DNA of 64,000 nucleotides from Lachnospira multipara ATCC 19207 (GCF_000424105.1 NZ_AUJG01000011.1:27931-91930), one strand, 5' to 3'. Positions 34,032 through 42,910 are shown, counted from the first letter of the stretch. The notes: generated by a model not told the origin, from the letters alone. Program-made: numbers and translations.

Positions 34032-36407
34032 ATGGCAAAATTTATGAGACTTAAGCCTAGGTCTAGGGGGACCAAAAAGCTAGCATCTTTATTTATGGCT
34101 AGTTTAACAGTGACAAGCATGCTTTTTGGCGGATTGCTTGGAACAGTAGCAAATACTACAAAAACAGAGGCTGCCACAAGCAGCGCAGTAACGGTTGAAT
34201 ACTTAAACAGGGGTGTAACGGCATTCAACACAGGTTCAGGTATGATTGTAAGCTGGCGTATGCTAGCAAGTGACTCTTCAAACACAGTATTTAAATTGTA
34301 TAGAGACAATTCTCTCATATATACAAGTAACGCAGGGGATGCAACCTGCTATATTGATAAGAATGGAAATGTTAACTCAAACTACAGAGTAGATACTTAT
34401 GTAAATAACGTAAAAAAATCCACTGATTCATCAGTGGTAAAATCAGATAAGTCCTACTTAGAGTTAAAGCTTGATAAGCCAGGCTCTGGCTATACTCCAA
34501 ATGACGCATCTGTTGGGGATGTTGATGGAGATGGAACTTATGAAATATTTTTAAAATGGGATCCATCTAATTCAAAGGATAACTCTCAGTCAGGAAAGAC
34601 AGACAATGTCTACATCGATTGCTATAAGCTAGATGGCACAAGACTTTGGAGAGTTGATTTAGGTAAAAATATTAGAGCCGGCGCTCATTATACTCAGTTT
34701 TTAGTAGCTGATTTTGATGGGGATGGCAAGGCAGAAATGACTTGTAAGACAGCCGATGGCACAAAGGATGGCAAGGGCAATGTAATTGGAAATGCCAGCG
34801 TGGATTATAGAAATTCAAATGGCTATATTTTATCAGGACCTGAATATTACTCACTATTTGATGGTCAGACAGGTGCTGTTTTAGATACTGTAAATTACAC
34901 ACCAGCTAGAGGAACAGTAAAGAGCTGGGGTGATTCTTATGGTAATAGAGTAGATAGATTTCTTGGTGCAGTTATGTATATTGACTCAGATCATCCTACT
35001 GCAGTAACTTGTAGAGGCTATTACACAAGAATGACAGCAACAGCCTATGATGTAGTTAATAAGAAATTAAAGGTGCGTTGGACATTTGATACAAATGATT
35101 CTGCAAATTCATATGCAGCAGGTAATGGTAATCATAACTGCATGCCGGCAGATGTAGATGGTGATGGCAAACAGGAACTTATCTTTGGAGGACTTTGTCT
35201 TGATGATGATGGAAGTATTAAGTGGTGCACAAAACTTGGTCATGGCGATGCCCTTCATGTAGGAGATTTCCTTCCAAATAGAGCAGGACTTGAAGTTTGG
35301 ACTTGTCATGAGGAAAAACCATATGGTGTATCTTTACTTGATGCCAATACAGGCAAGAAGATTTTTCACTATGATGCCAGCGCAGATACAGGAAGAGCTC
35401 TAGCAGGTAATATATATGCAGGTAATTATGGAGCAGAATTTTTCTCAACAGCCTCATCCAATGTTTATAATTCATCTGGAACAAGTATTGCAACAAATCG
35501 TCCTTCAGTTAATTTCCTTTGTTACTGGGATGGAGATTTGGAAGATGAATTACTAGATGGTACTAAGATTACTAAATATATTAGTAGCTCTAAGATTAGT
35601 ACTTTATTTTCAAGTAGTGAAATAGCTTCTAATAACTCAACTAAGGCAACTCCTTGTCTTTGTGCAGATATATTTGGCGACTGGAGAGAAGAAGTTATTT
35701 GGCAGACAGCAGATGGTAGTGCAATTAGAATTTACGAAACACCATATGATACAGATTATAGAATTACAACTTTAATGCAGGATCCACAGTATAGAAATCA
35801 GGTAGCTGGACAAAATGTTGGTTATAATCAGCCTGCGCATACAAGCTTCTACTTAGGCTCTGATGCAAGTCTTCCTACTTGGCCAAATGTAACTGTAAGA
35901 GCTAAGGCAGGCTCAAGTAGTTCAAGTTCTTCTTCTGTATCAGCTTCAGCAATAGACCAGTCAAAGACTTATATGATTCAAAATGTAAACTCTGGTCTTT
36001 ATTTAGAAGTTCAAAACGGAACTGCTGCAGCTGGTGCAAATGTTGACCAGTGGGGTGCTTATGGCGCTGGAAATTATAACACATGGAGAGTGAAGTATGG
36101 CGGAAACGGCTATTACTATATTTACAGCTGTTTAGGTGATGGAAATACGTACCTACTTGATGTGGCTTATAATAATGCTGCAAATGGTACTAATATCCAG
36201 ATTTATACAGATACCGGCAGTGATGCTCAGCTATTTAAATTCTCAAAAAATTCAGACGGAAGTTATAAGATTTATACAAAAGCTTCTGCAGACAAGTCAG
36301 TTATTGAAATTGTTAATGGTTCAACTGCTTCTGGTGCAAATGTACAGGAGTATTCGATGAATGGCTATAATTGTCAGGATTGGCGTTTAATTGAAGTTTC
36401 TAACTAA
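34032..36407 (+). CDS. Secreted rhamnogalacturonan lyase (PL11-like) with ricin-type lectin domain
   Basis: A 791-residue exported enzyme that cleaves the rhamnogalacturonan-I backbone of pectin by beta-elimination. The signal peptide lies at about residues 10-48. The catalytic beta-propeller (about 55-630) has repeated calcium-type loops such as DVDGDGTYEIF, DFDGDGKAEMTCKTADGT and DVDGDGKQELIFGG. A Ser-rich linker lies near 635-645. The C-terminal ricin-B/CBM13-like domain (about 650-791) contains MIQNVNSGLYLEVQNGT and WRVKYGGNGYYYIYS. I chose ATG 34032, with AGGAGGTATT upstream, over an in-frame ATG at 34008. It ties the organism to pectin-rich plant matter. Confidence 0.92.
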   Translation: MAKFMRLKPRSRGTKKLASLFMASLTVTSMLFGGLLGTVANTTKTEAATSSAVTVEYLNRGVTAFNTGSGMIVSWRMLASDSSNTVFKLYRDNSLIYTSNAGDATCYIDKNGNVNSNYRVDTYVNNVKKSTDSSVVKSDKSYLELKLDKPGSGYTPNDASVGDVDGDGTYEIFLKWDPSNSKDNSQSGKTDNVYIDCYKLDGTRLWRVDLGKNIRAGAHYTQFLVADFDGDGKAEMTCKTADGTKDGKGNVIGNASVDYRNSNGYILSGPEYYSLFDGQTGAVLDTVNYTPARGTVKSWGDSYGNRVDRFLGAVMYIDSDHPTAVTCRGYYTRMTATAYDVVNKKLKVRWTFDTNDSANSYAAGNGNHNCMPADVDGDGKQELIFGGLCLDDDGSIKWCTKLGHGDALHVGDFLPNRAGLEVWTCHEEKPYGVSLLDANTGKKIFHYDASADTGRALAGNIYAGNYGAEFFSTASSNVYNSSGTSIATNRPSVNFLCYWDGDLEDELLDGTKITKYISSSKISTLFSSSEIASNNSTKATPCLCADIFGDWREEVIWQTADGSAIRIYETPYDTDYRITTLMQDPQYRNQVAGQNVGYNQPAHTSFYLGSDASLPTWPNVTVRAKAGSSSSSSSSVSASAIDQSKTYMIQNVNSGLYLEVQNGTAAAGANVDQWGAYGAGNYNTWRVKYGGNGYYYIYSCLGDGNTYLLDVAYNNAANGTNIQIYTDTGSDAQLFKFSKNSDGSYKIYTKASADKSVIEIVNGSTASGANVQEYSMNGYNCQDWRLIEVSN

Positions 36408-36546
36408 TGACTTTAAAAAGATGTTGTACAGGTTTATAATTTTTTGATTGCTATGATTTCTAATCTGCGATAATATATCTTGTATAGGTCTAACCTAGAA
36501 CCAAGTTTAGGCCATATAAAGGTAAAGTTATTGACGGGAGGCTAAA

Positions 36547-37830
36547 ATGGAAAATTATAGTATTAATACAAATTGTGTTCAAGCAGGTTATACACCAGCT
36601 AACGGAGAACCAAGACAAATTCCAATTATACAATCAACAACATTTAAGTATGATACAAGTGAGGATATGGGTAAGCTCTTTGACTTAGAGGCTGAAGGCT
36701 ATTTTTATACAAGATTACAGAATCCAACTAATGATCATGTAGCAGCTAAGATTGCAGCTCTTGAAGGTGGTAGTGCAGCAATGCTTACATCTTCAGGTCA
36801 GGCTGCAAACTTCTTTGCTTTATTTAATATTTGCGAATGTGGAAGTCATATTGTAGCATCATCATCAATTTATGGTGGTACATTTAATTTAATCGCAGTT
36901 ACAATGAAGAAGATGGGTATTGATGTAACATTTGTAGAACCAACAGCAACTGAAGAAGAGTTAAATGCAGCTTTTAAGGATAATACAAGAGCTGTATTTG
37001 GTGAAACAATTGCTAATCCAGCCCTTACAGTGCTTGATATAGAAAAATTTGCAAAGGTAGCTCATGAGCACGGTGTACCACTTATTGTAGATAATACATT
37101 CCCTACACCTATTAATTGCAGACCAATCGAGTGGGGAGCAGATATTGTAACACATTCTACAACTAAGTATATGGATGGACATGGAGCAGCTGTAGGTGGT
37201 TGTATCGTTGATTCAGGTAAGTTTGATTGGATGGCTCATGCAGATAAGTTCCCAGGACTTTGCACACCAGATGATTCTTACCATGGAATTACTTATGCTG
37301 AGAAGTTTGGCAAGGAAGGTGCATTTATTACTAAGGCTACAGCACAGCTTATGAGAGATTTCGGTTCAATTCAGTCTCCTCAGAATGCTTTTATTTTAAA
37401 CCTTGGTCTTGAATCACTTCATGTAAGAATGCCAAGACATGTTGAAAATGGACAGGCAGTTGCTGAATTCTTAGAGGCTCATCCTAAGGTAACTAAGGTA
37501 AATTACTCAGGTCTTAAGTCAGATAAGTATTATGATTTAGCACAGAAGTATCTTCCAAACGGTGGTTGTGGCGTAGTTTCTTTCGAACTTGCAGGCGGCA
37601 GAGATGCAGCACAGAAGTTTATGAAGAACTTAAAGCTTGCAGCTATTGAAACTCATGTAGCAGATGCTAGAACATGCTGTTTAAACCCAGCTACATCAAC
37701 ACATCGTCAGATGACAGATGAACAGCTTAAGGCTGCAGGTATTCCAGCAGGTTTAGTTAGAATGTCATGTGGTCTTGAAGATAAGAAGGACTTAATTGCA
37801 GACTTAGCTCAGGCACTTGATCAGATCTAA
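36547..37830 (+). CDS. O-acetylhomoserine/O-acetylserine sulfhydrylase
   Basis: A 427-residue Cys/Met-metabolism PLP enzyme that makes homocysteine (or cysteine) from an acetylated precursor and sulfide. The PLP-lysine lies in HSTTKYMDGHG near residue 213, and the N-terminus NTNCVQAGYTPANGEPR is typical of the MetY type. It is a single gene with GGGAGG at the ribosome site. The ~140-base upstream spacer has a weak inverted repeat near 36485-36515 but no S-box or T-box that I can see. Confidence 0.93.
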   Translation: MENYSINTNCVQAGYTPANGEPRQIPIIQSTTFKYDTSEDMGKLFDLEAEGYFYTRLQNPTNDHVAAKIAALEGGSAAMLTSSGQAANFFALFNICECGSHIVASSSIYGGTFNLIAVTMKKMGIDVTFVEPTATEEELNAAFKDNTRAVFGETIANPALTVLDIEKFAKVAHEHGVPLIVDNTFPTPINCRPIEWGADIVTHSTTKYMDGHGAAVGGCIVDSGKFDWMAHADKFPGLCTPDDSYHGITYAEKFGKEGAFITKATAQLMRDFGSIQSPQNAFILNLGLESLHVRMPRHVENGQAVAEFLEAHPKVTKVNYSGLKSDKYYDLAQKYLPNGGCGVVSFELAGGRDAAQKFMKNLKLAAIETHVADARTCCLNPATSTHRQMTDEQLKAAGIPAGLVRMSCGLEDKKDLIADLAQALDQI

Positions 37831-37922
37831 TTGTTTTTAGAAATAAATAAAAAATAAACTCTGTTTATATAAACTTGTGCAAAATTAAATTGTGCATTAT
37901 AATCTAATAACAAATGAGAAAT

Positions 37923-37951
37923 CCTACCTCAATTTTTGGGGTAGGTTTTTT
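37923..37951 (+). terminator. Intrinsic terminator of the sulfhydrylase gene
   Basis: CCTACCTC (37923-37930) pairs with GGGGTAGG (37938-37945), followed by TTTTTT. Confidence 0.85.
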
Positions 37952-37984
37952 GTATAAAAAGTGTTTAAATGAAAAGGAAAAGTT

Positions 37985-39742
37985 ATGAAAAAGAATCTAA
38001 AAACAATGATTAGCTACTATAGCAAATATAAAGTGGTCTTTTGGTTAGATTTATTCTTTGCTGCTTTATCAGCAGCAATCGTTTTAATAATTCCACTTAT
38101 TGTGCGCTATGTAACTTCAAGTCTAATTTATGAAAGTCCTGACTTTATTATATCTAAAGGAAAATGGATTGCTCTAGGGCTTATCTTTATGATTATAGTA
38201 GATTTTGGCTGTAAATTTTATATTTCAAACATCGGCCATGTCATGGGAACAAGAATTGAATATGATATGAGAGCAGAGATTTTTGATCATTTGCAAAAGC
38301 TTTCTTTTAGCTTTTATGATAATCAAAAGGTAGGTGCTTTAATGTCTAGAATCACTAATGACTTATTTGATATTACTGAATTAATGCACCATGGTCCAGA
38401 AAATATTATTCTATCTGTAATTAAGATTGTAGGTGCTATTGTAATTTTAGTATCTATCAATTATAAGCTAGCTATTGTCTCAATTGTAGTCCTTCCCTTT
38501 ATGTTTGCATTTTCATATGTATTAAATAAGAAGATGAGAGGGGCCTTTAAGAATAACCGTGCAAAGATTGCCGAAATAAACGGTCAGATTGAAGATAATC
38601 TATCAGGAATTAGAGTGGTTAAATCTTTTGCCAATGAAGAAATTGAGAATAGGAAGTTTAAGGTTGGAAACCTAAATTTCCTTAATGCTAAGAAAAATAG
38701 TTATTTCTATATGGGAGTTTTCCAAGCAGGAGTTGGTACTTTTACAACAATTGTACAGGTTCTTGTAATTGTAACCGGAGTTTTCCTTATTGCTAATAAT
38801 AGCGTAACTGCCACTGATTTAGTGACGTTCATGCTTTATATTAGTGTTCTTACAGAGCCTATTAATACACTTATTAATTTTACAGAGCAGTTCCAAAATG
38901 GTTATACAGGTTTTGAAAGATTCAGAGAAATCATGGATATTGTCCCTGATATTACTGATAAGAAGGGGGCTAAGCCGCTTGTAGTTAAAAAAGGCGAGAT
39001 AGAGTTTAAGGATGTTTCATTTAAATATGAAGATGCCACAGAAGAGGTTTTATCAAAGGTGGATTTAACGGTGCCAGCAGGTGCTTATTATGCTCTAGTA
39101 GGTTCTTCTGGTGCAGGTAAAACAACCCTCTGCTCACTTATTCCTAGATTTTATGATGTAACTTCTGGATCTATTAAGATTGATGGCGAAGATGTAAGAG
39201 ATGTAACGCTAAAGAGCCTTAGAAGTAATATTGGCATTGTCCAGCAGGATGTTTATCTCTTTTCAGGTACGATTTATGAAAATATTCTCTATGGCCGCCC
39301 AGATGCCACAAGAGAGGAGGTCATTGCAGCCGCTAAGAATGCCAACGCTCATGACTTTATTATGTCTATGCCAGATGGTTATGAAACAGACATCGGACAA
39401 CGTGGTGTTAAGCTATCCGGTGGACAAAAGCAGAGATTATCAATTGCTAGAGTTTTCTTAAAGAACCCTGCAATTCTTATTTTTGATGAGGCAACATCAG
39501 CCCTTGATAATGAGTCAGAGAAGGTGGTTCAAGATAGCCTTGAAAGTTTGGCAACTAACAGAACAACTATTGTAATTGCACATAGACTCTCAACTATTAG
39601 AAATGCTCAGAAGATATTAGTTTTAACAGATAATGGTATTGAAGAAGAGGGCAGCCATAAGGAGCTTATGGAGAAAAATGGTATTTATCGTGGGCTTTAT
39701 GATATGCAATTTAACTCAGTCGGAGGTACAAGCTCCGACTGA
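37985..39742 (+). CDS. ABC exporter half-transporter (MsbA/LmrA type)
   Basis: A 585-residue protein with six transmembrane helices and a fully canonical ATPase: Walker A GSSGAGKTT, signature LSGGQ and Walker B LIFDEATSALD. It can therefore work as a homodimer, unlike the pair at 10-14 kb. The last nine residues and stop are encoded by the left arm of a GC-rich repeat that begins at 39713. The natural C-terminus was probably altered when that element arrived or expanded. The substrate is unknown. Confidence 0.92.
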   Translation: MKKNLKTMISYYSKYKVVFWLDLFFAALSAAIVLIIPLIVRYVTSSLIYESPDFIISKGKWIALGLIFMIIVDFGCKFYISNIGHVMGTRIEYDMRAEIFDHLQKLSFSFYDNQKVGALMSRITNDLFDITELMHHGPENIILSVIKIVGAIVILVSINYKLAIVSIVVLPFMFAFSYVLNKKMRGAFKNNRAKIAEINGQIEDNLSGIRVVKSFANEEIENRKFKVGNLNFLNAKKNSYFYMGVFQAGVGTFTTIVQVLVIVTGVFLIANNSVTATDLVTFMLYISVLTEPINTLINFTEQFQNGYTGFERFREIMDIVPDITDKKGAKPLVVKKGEIEFKDVSFKYEDATEEVLSKVDLTVPAGAYYALVGSSGAGKTTLCSLIPRFYDVTSGSIKIDGEDVRDVTLKSLRSNIGIVQQDVYLFSGTIYENILYGRPDATREEVIAAAKNANAHDFIMSMPDGYETDIGQRGVKLSGGQKQRLSIARVFLKNPAILIFDEATSALDNESEKVVQDSLESLATNRTTIVIAHRLSTIRNAQKILVLTDNGIEEEGSHKELMEKNGIYRGLYDMQFNSVGGTSSD

Positions 39743-39840
39743 GTTAAACGCTCCGCGAGGATGCGCACGGATTCGGACAGGAATTTGTCTGCTGAAGCAG
39801 ACCCGAATCCGGCGCGCAAGACTCGCGAGCGAGTCTTGAC
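39713..39840. repeat. GC-rich structured repeat, copy 1 (128 bp)
   Basis: It contains AACTCAGTCGGAG...CTCCGACTGAGTT, then a central GCGC...GGATTCGG with CCGAATCC...GCGC stem around GTCTGC-TGAA-GCAGAC, then CAAGACTCGC-GAGCGAGTCTTG. It is nearly identical to 56219-56345, the only difference I see being one extra G in the first hairpin loop. It overlaps the end of the ABC transporter gene. It is much more GC-rich than its surroundings. Confidence 0.9.
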
Positions 39841-39867
39841 AAATTAAAAATTGTATTATTGATTAAT

Positions 39868-39903
39868 AAGAACACAGTGGCACGTTGTGTCACTGCGTTC
39901 TTT
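39868..39903. terminator. Hairpin between ABC and immunity genes
   Basis: AAGAAC.CAGTG.CAC and CACTG.GTTCTT pair across 39868-39903 and are followed by TTAAAAA. The GTGGCAC...CACTGCGTTC core resembles the hairpin at 10354-10376. It lies between convergent genes and may terminate either. Confidence 0.55.
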
Positions 39904-39951
39904 AAAAAGGAACGAATATAATTTAATTTGGTAAAAGATATTTTTTTATTA

Positions 39952-40275
39952 TTACTGATTTATGAAGGCTTCCTTTGCAAATTTTAAATCTGTTTGATTA
40001 CTTTCTTTATATTCTTGGTTTTCTAGTGATTCGTTTCTAGCAATCATTGTATTGTAGATTTCATGACTTTGAGTTTTAGAAATGATTTCTGGGAATACCT
40101 CAGCCACACCATAGAATTCGTCCTCAGTACAAGTCTTTAGAAAATCTATAGTTTCATCAATGTTGTTAGTAAGAATGTTAGTGAAAATATTCCAGCATTC
40201 TTCAAGAGCATAATCATCATTAATATCTAATTTGTTTCTTCTCTCTATTGTTTCTTTTAGTTTTGTTATATTCAT
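39952..40275 (-). CDS. Immunity-like protein of the second DUF4417 module
   Basis: A 107-residue acidic protein. The segment EFYGVAEVFPEIISKTQSHE resembles immunity proteins that I associate with EndoU-type and other small polymorphic toxins (pattern E-F-Y..sEvf..I..kTQS). It has no export signal. It is translationally coupled to the toxin-like gene by an ATGA overlap, with AAGGAGG upstream. It is unrelated in sequence to the immunity-like protein of module A. Confidence 0.55.
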   Translation of the reverse strand: MNITKLKETIERRNKLDINDDYALEECWNIFTNILTNNIDETIDFLKTCTEDEFYGVAEVFPEIISKTQSHEIYNTMIARNESLENQEYKESNQTDLKFAKEAFINQ

Positions 40276-40607
40276 TTATTTTTCCTCCTTAAAATACTTG
40301 TTTGATTTGAATCAGGGAATATGGTTGATATTTTTTTGTCGTTTTTCATTACACCAACTCTGACTCCTTTGTAAACACCCCATACTATACCATTAGAATA
40401 TGTTTTTATTATATTATATTTTATCCCATATTTTTCAAGTTCTTTTATCCCAGTTTCACCATGACCGCCGCTTTGTAATCTAAGTCTTGGATTTTTACCA
40501 AATGCTTTTCTGTATGTACCCTCATTTGAATGAATAACAGCATAATCATTTGCATAATTGTTAGCACCATTTGTCCGTATATATCGACCGCATTTTGTTG
40601 TACCCAT
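40272..40607 (-). CDS. Small nuclease-toxin-like protein (EndoU-like) of the second module
   Basis: A 111-residue protein. The core LRLQSGGHGETGIKELEKYG followed by IKYNIIKTYSNG and GVRVG resembles the GGHG...YNIxKTYxNGVRxG pattern of bacterial EndoU-type toxin domains. The usual C-terminal WFPxxW block is absent, with IFPDSNQ in that region, so it is diverged or incomplete. I chose ATG 40607 with AAAGGAG upstream, 4 bases after the DUF4417 stop; a longer frame reaching into the DUF4417 gene is less likely. It has no secretion domain. Confidence 0.5.
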   Translation of the reverse strand: MGTTKCGRYIRTNGANNYANDYAVIHSNEGTYRKAFGKNPRLRLQSGGHGETGIKELEKYGIKYNIIKTYSNGIVWGVYKGVRVGVMKNDKKISTIFPDSNQTSILRRKNK

Positions 40608-40611
40608 ATTT

Positions 40612-41292
40612 TTAATAATCTCCTTTCTTTTTTCTAGTAATCCAATCGTCATACTGTACAAATTTTGTATCGTTAGAATATTCTTGAAAAATGGAATCTG
40701 GCATTCTGCCATAGACAAGAACAATTTTAGGTTCTAACTCTTGTAGCATTGCGTCTAATCCAGATTTAAAATAGTATTTGTCTTGTGAAGTCCTAATGCA
40801 CCCATATGTACCAATAGATACAATACTGTGTTTAGGAGCACCTAAAAAAGCAATTTTTTCAGGCAGTTCACATTTTGTGAAAGTTCTTTCATCACCCCAA
40901 CGAATATTAGGGATGACATATATGCCTTTTGATTGAAAATAAGCACCAATAGCTCTATTAAAATAGGAATTTGCAATTTGTAAACACAGAGGCATATCTA
41001 TATATAATGAACTATCAGGTGTGATAAATGCACTATAGTGAGACAATTCTTCATACATAGACTCTGGATTATAAATAAGTTCAGCAAAATGATAATCGTG
41101 TTCATATTCGCAAATGGCGGTATCGAATGTATTAGCATATTTTCTCTTGCTTAAAGGTGTAAGACTTTTGGGGATAATGATTTCTTGTGGGGGCTTGATT
41201 ATTGGTATTTCTAATATGCCATCAAAGAATGCCCTTTCAACTAGCTCAGGATGAAAACCATCATCAATAATGTTGTATTTTCTCTTTGACAT
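40612..41292 (-). CDS. DUF4417-family protein, copy B
   Basis: A 226-residue homologue of the protein at 670-1404. Shared landmarks are TPDSSLYIDMPLCLQI, YFQSKGIYVIPNIRWGDERT and KIVLVYGRMPD, matching APDFSTYADFP, VPVISNCRWGTEE and IIVYGS in copy A, in the same order. The start at 41292 has AAAGGAGTTG upstream. It leads a three-gene minus-strand unit. The two copies are clearly diverged, so this is not a recent local duplication. Confidence 0.75.
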   Translation of the reverse strand: MSKRKYNIIDDGFHPELVERAFFDGILEIPIIKPPQEIIIPKSLTPLSKRKYANTFDTAICEYEHDYHFAELIYNPESMYEELSHYSAFITPDSSLYIDMPLCLQIANSYFNRAIGAYFQSKGIYVIPNIRWGDERTFTKCELPEKIAFLGAPKHSIVSIGTYGCIRTSQDKYYFKSGLDAMLQELEPKIVLVYGRMPDSIFQEYSNDTKFVQYDDWITRKKKGDY

Positions 41293-41432
41293 ATTTTTCA
41301 ACTCCTTTGTAATGAATTTTTATAATATAATTTTCTCATTTATTTTTTTGTAAAAAAGTTCTTTCTTTAGGCAAGTGATATTAATCAGATGATGTATTTG
41401 TATAAATAAAAGATGGTTTTACAAAGGTTTAT

Positions 41433-41484
41433 ATATGTTATACGAAAGATAAATACATTAACCTTTCGATAAAATATGTTATAC
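41433..41484 (+). promoter_or_regulatory. Duplicated operator-like motif upstream of the XRE gene
   Basis: ATATGTTATAC occurs at 41433-41443 and again at 41474-41484, start to start 41 bases. ACGAAAG (41443-41449) and CTTTCG (41463-41468) form an inverted pair between them. The second copy overlaps a likely -10 (TATACT). It is a candidate autoregulatory site. The rest of 41293-41507 is AT-rich and divergent. Confidence 0.5.
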
Positions 41485-41507
41485 TTATGTAGAAGGAGGT
41501 AGGATAT

Positions 41508-42089
41508 ATGAATTATGAAGAACATATAGGCGAAAATATAAAAAGTGTAAGATTAGCTCAAGGATTATCACAGCAAGCTGTGGCTGATTCATGTGGATTT
41601 TCAAATACAATCCTAAGTCAATATGAAAATGGGAAAAAGATACCTAATTTGGTTACAACTGCTAAGATAGCTAAAGCACTAAATGTAAGTATTGATCGAT
41701 TGTATTATGGCGATGAGAATAATGCGTTTATTACAATGCAGTCAGATGATGGTAGAAAAATTGTGAATTCTATATACCTTTTATGGTCAAAAGGAGTTAT
41801 TAATTATAATGAAAATTATAATTCTAGCTATGAGGCTATGATGTTGTCATCGTACGGAATTGATGACCAGATTAATAAAAACGGATTATATCTTGAAATA
41901 AAGAAACATCAAGAACCGATAAAAAGATTAATAAAACAATTAAATGAGTTTAAAGAAAGAAAAGATACTTATAAGACACCAGATAAATTTTTAGAAATGA
42001 TACTCGATTCAGTTGCATCTGAAATTAATAAGGAAATTCAGAATTATAAAAATATGAGTAAAAAAGATAGATTTTTATACGGGAGATAA
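41508..42089 (+). CDS. XRE-family regulator
   Basis: A 193-residue protein. The helix-turn-helix is at about 10-65 (IKSVRLAQGLSQQAVADSCG, SQYENGKKIPNLVTTAKIAK). The C-terminal 120 residues are helical and Lys/Glu-rich without a recognised family. It has AAGGAGGTAGG at the start. One base separates it from the next gene, so the two form an operon, divergent from the DUF4417 module. This regulator-plus-nuclease layout is typical of small mobile or defence units. Confidence 0.85.
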   Translation: MNYEEHIGENIKSVRLAQGLSQQAVADSCGFSNTILSQYENGKKIPNLVTTAKIAKALNVSIDRLYYGDENNAFITMQSDDGRKIVNSIYLLWSKGVINYNENYNSSYEAMMLSSYGIDDQINKNGLYLEIKKHQEPIKRLIKQLNEFKERKDTYKTPDKFLEMILDSVASEINKEIQNYKNMSKKDRFLYGR

Positions 42090-42090
42090 C

Positions 42091-42744
42091 ATGAAGAAAT
42101 TTAGCTTATATGATAAGGACATAAGGGAAGATTTATTCATTTATTTAGAAGAACTATATGGGAAAATTAGAATCCTTGAAGAGGTAAATATAGGAGATTC
42201 TAGGGCAGATGCCATTGGAATTATTGATGGTGCCTTAATTGGTATTGAGATAAAAAGTGACGCAGACACCTACACTAGACTTAAAAGCCAGGTAAAGGAT
42301 TACGATGCCTTTTTTGACTACAACTATTTGGTGGTAGGTTCTAGTCATGGGGCACATGCTATGGAGCATGTGCCGGATAATTGGGGAATAATAAGCGTTG
42401 AGTTAATAGATGGAAAGTTGGATTTTTACATACTTAGGGCTGCTAAATTAGGCACTGATATGTCAATTAAAAATAAGCTTAGTCTACTATGGAGACCTGA
42501 ACTTGCTCATATACAGCAAATAAATAATATGCATAAATACGACTATAAAAGCAAGGCATGGGTTAGAGATAAGATAATAGAAACAGTATCTGAGGCTGTG
42601 TTAAATGATCTTATTAGCGAAGAATTGTTTGAAAGAGATTACGAGGCCATAAGGCAGCAGATTAATGATTTTAGAGAAGCTAAAGGCTTAAAGAAAAGAA
42701 GAAATCTAAAAAGAAGAGTACATAGAAAGAAAAAGAAGCTTTAA
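42091..42744 (+). CDS. sce7726-like PD-(D/E)XK nuclease-fold protein
   Basis: A 217-residue protein. The segment RADAIGIIDGALIGIEIKSD near residue 40 gives the D...EIK core of the PD-(D/E)XK fold, followed by TRLKSQVKDYDAFFDYNYLV, typical of the sce7726 group often found in prophage and mobile regions. The C-terminus is very basic (RRNLKRRVHRKKKKL), suggesting nucleic-acid binding. Its last codons lie in the outer left arm of a large palindrome that probably terminates the operon. Confidence 0.7.
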   Translation: MKKFSLYDKDIREDLFIYLEELYGKIRILEEVNIGDSRADAIGIIDGALIGIEIKSDADTYTRLKSQVKDYDAFFDYNYLVVGSSHGAHAMEHVPDNWGIISVELIDGKLDFYILRAAKLGTDMSIKNKLSLLWRPELAHIQQINNMHKYDYKSKAWVRDKIIETVSEAVLNDLISEELFERDYEAIRQQINDFREAKGLKKRRNLKRRVHRKKKKL

Positions 42745-42822
42745 GGGAAGTGTACCGACCCCCAAAAGTTAGACCTAAAAATCTAACGATTGGGAGGTCG
42801 GTACAAAGTTAAAGCTTCTTTT
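42728..42822. repeat. IS-end-like palindrome forming the operon terminator
   Basis: TGTACCGACCCCCAAAAGTT (from 42751) faces AACGATTGGGAGGTCGGTAC (to 42804), with TAGA/TCTA inside. The CCGACCCCCAAAAGTT end resembles terminal repeats of IS3-family elements, here joined head to head with no transposase. Outside it, AAAAGAAGCTTTAA and TTAAAGCTTCTTTT extend the palindrome, ending in TTTTTT. It lies at the right edge of the accessory island. Confidence 0.65.
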
Positions 42823-42910
42823 TTGTTGGTCGGGTGGTATTCTTGGCTAGTTTAAAGGACTAAAACTTTACAAAAGTCTTAATTTAGGACGCTGAACTTT
42901 AACGGAGTAA

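Noticed and set aside
34372..36360. Several open frames opposite or shifted within the rhamnogalacturonan lyase gene
   Set aside because: They lack ribosome sites and plausible composition and lie over a clear, full-length lyase.
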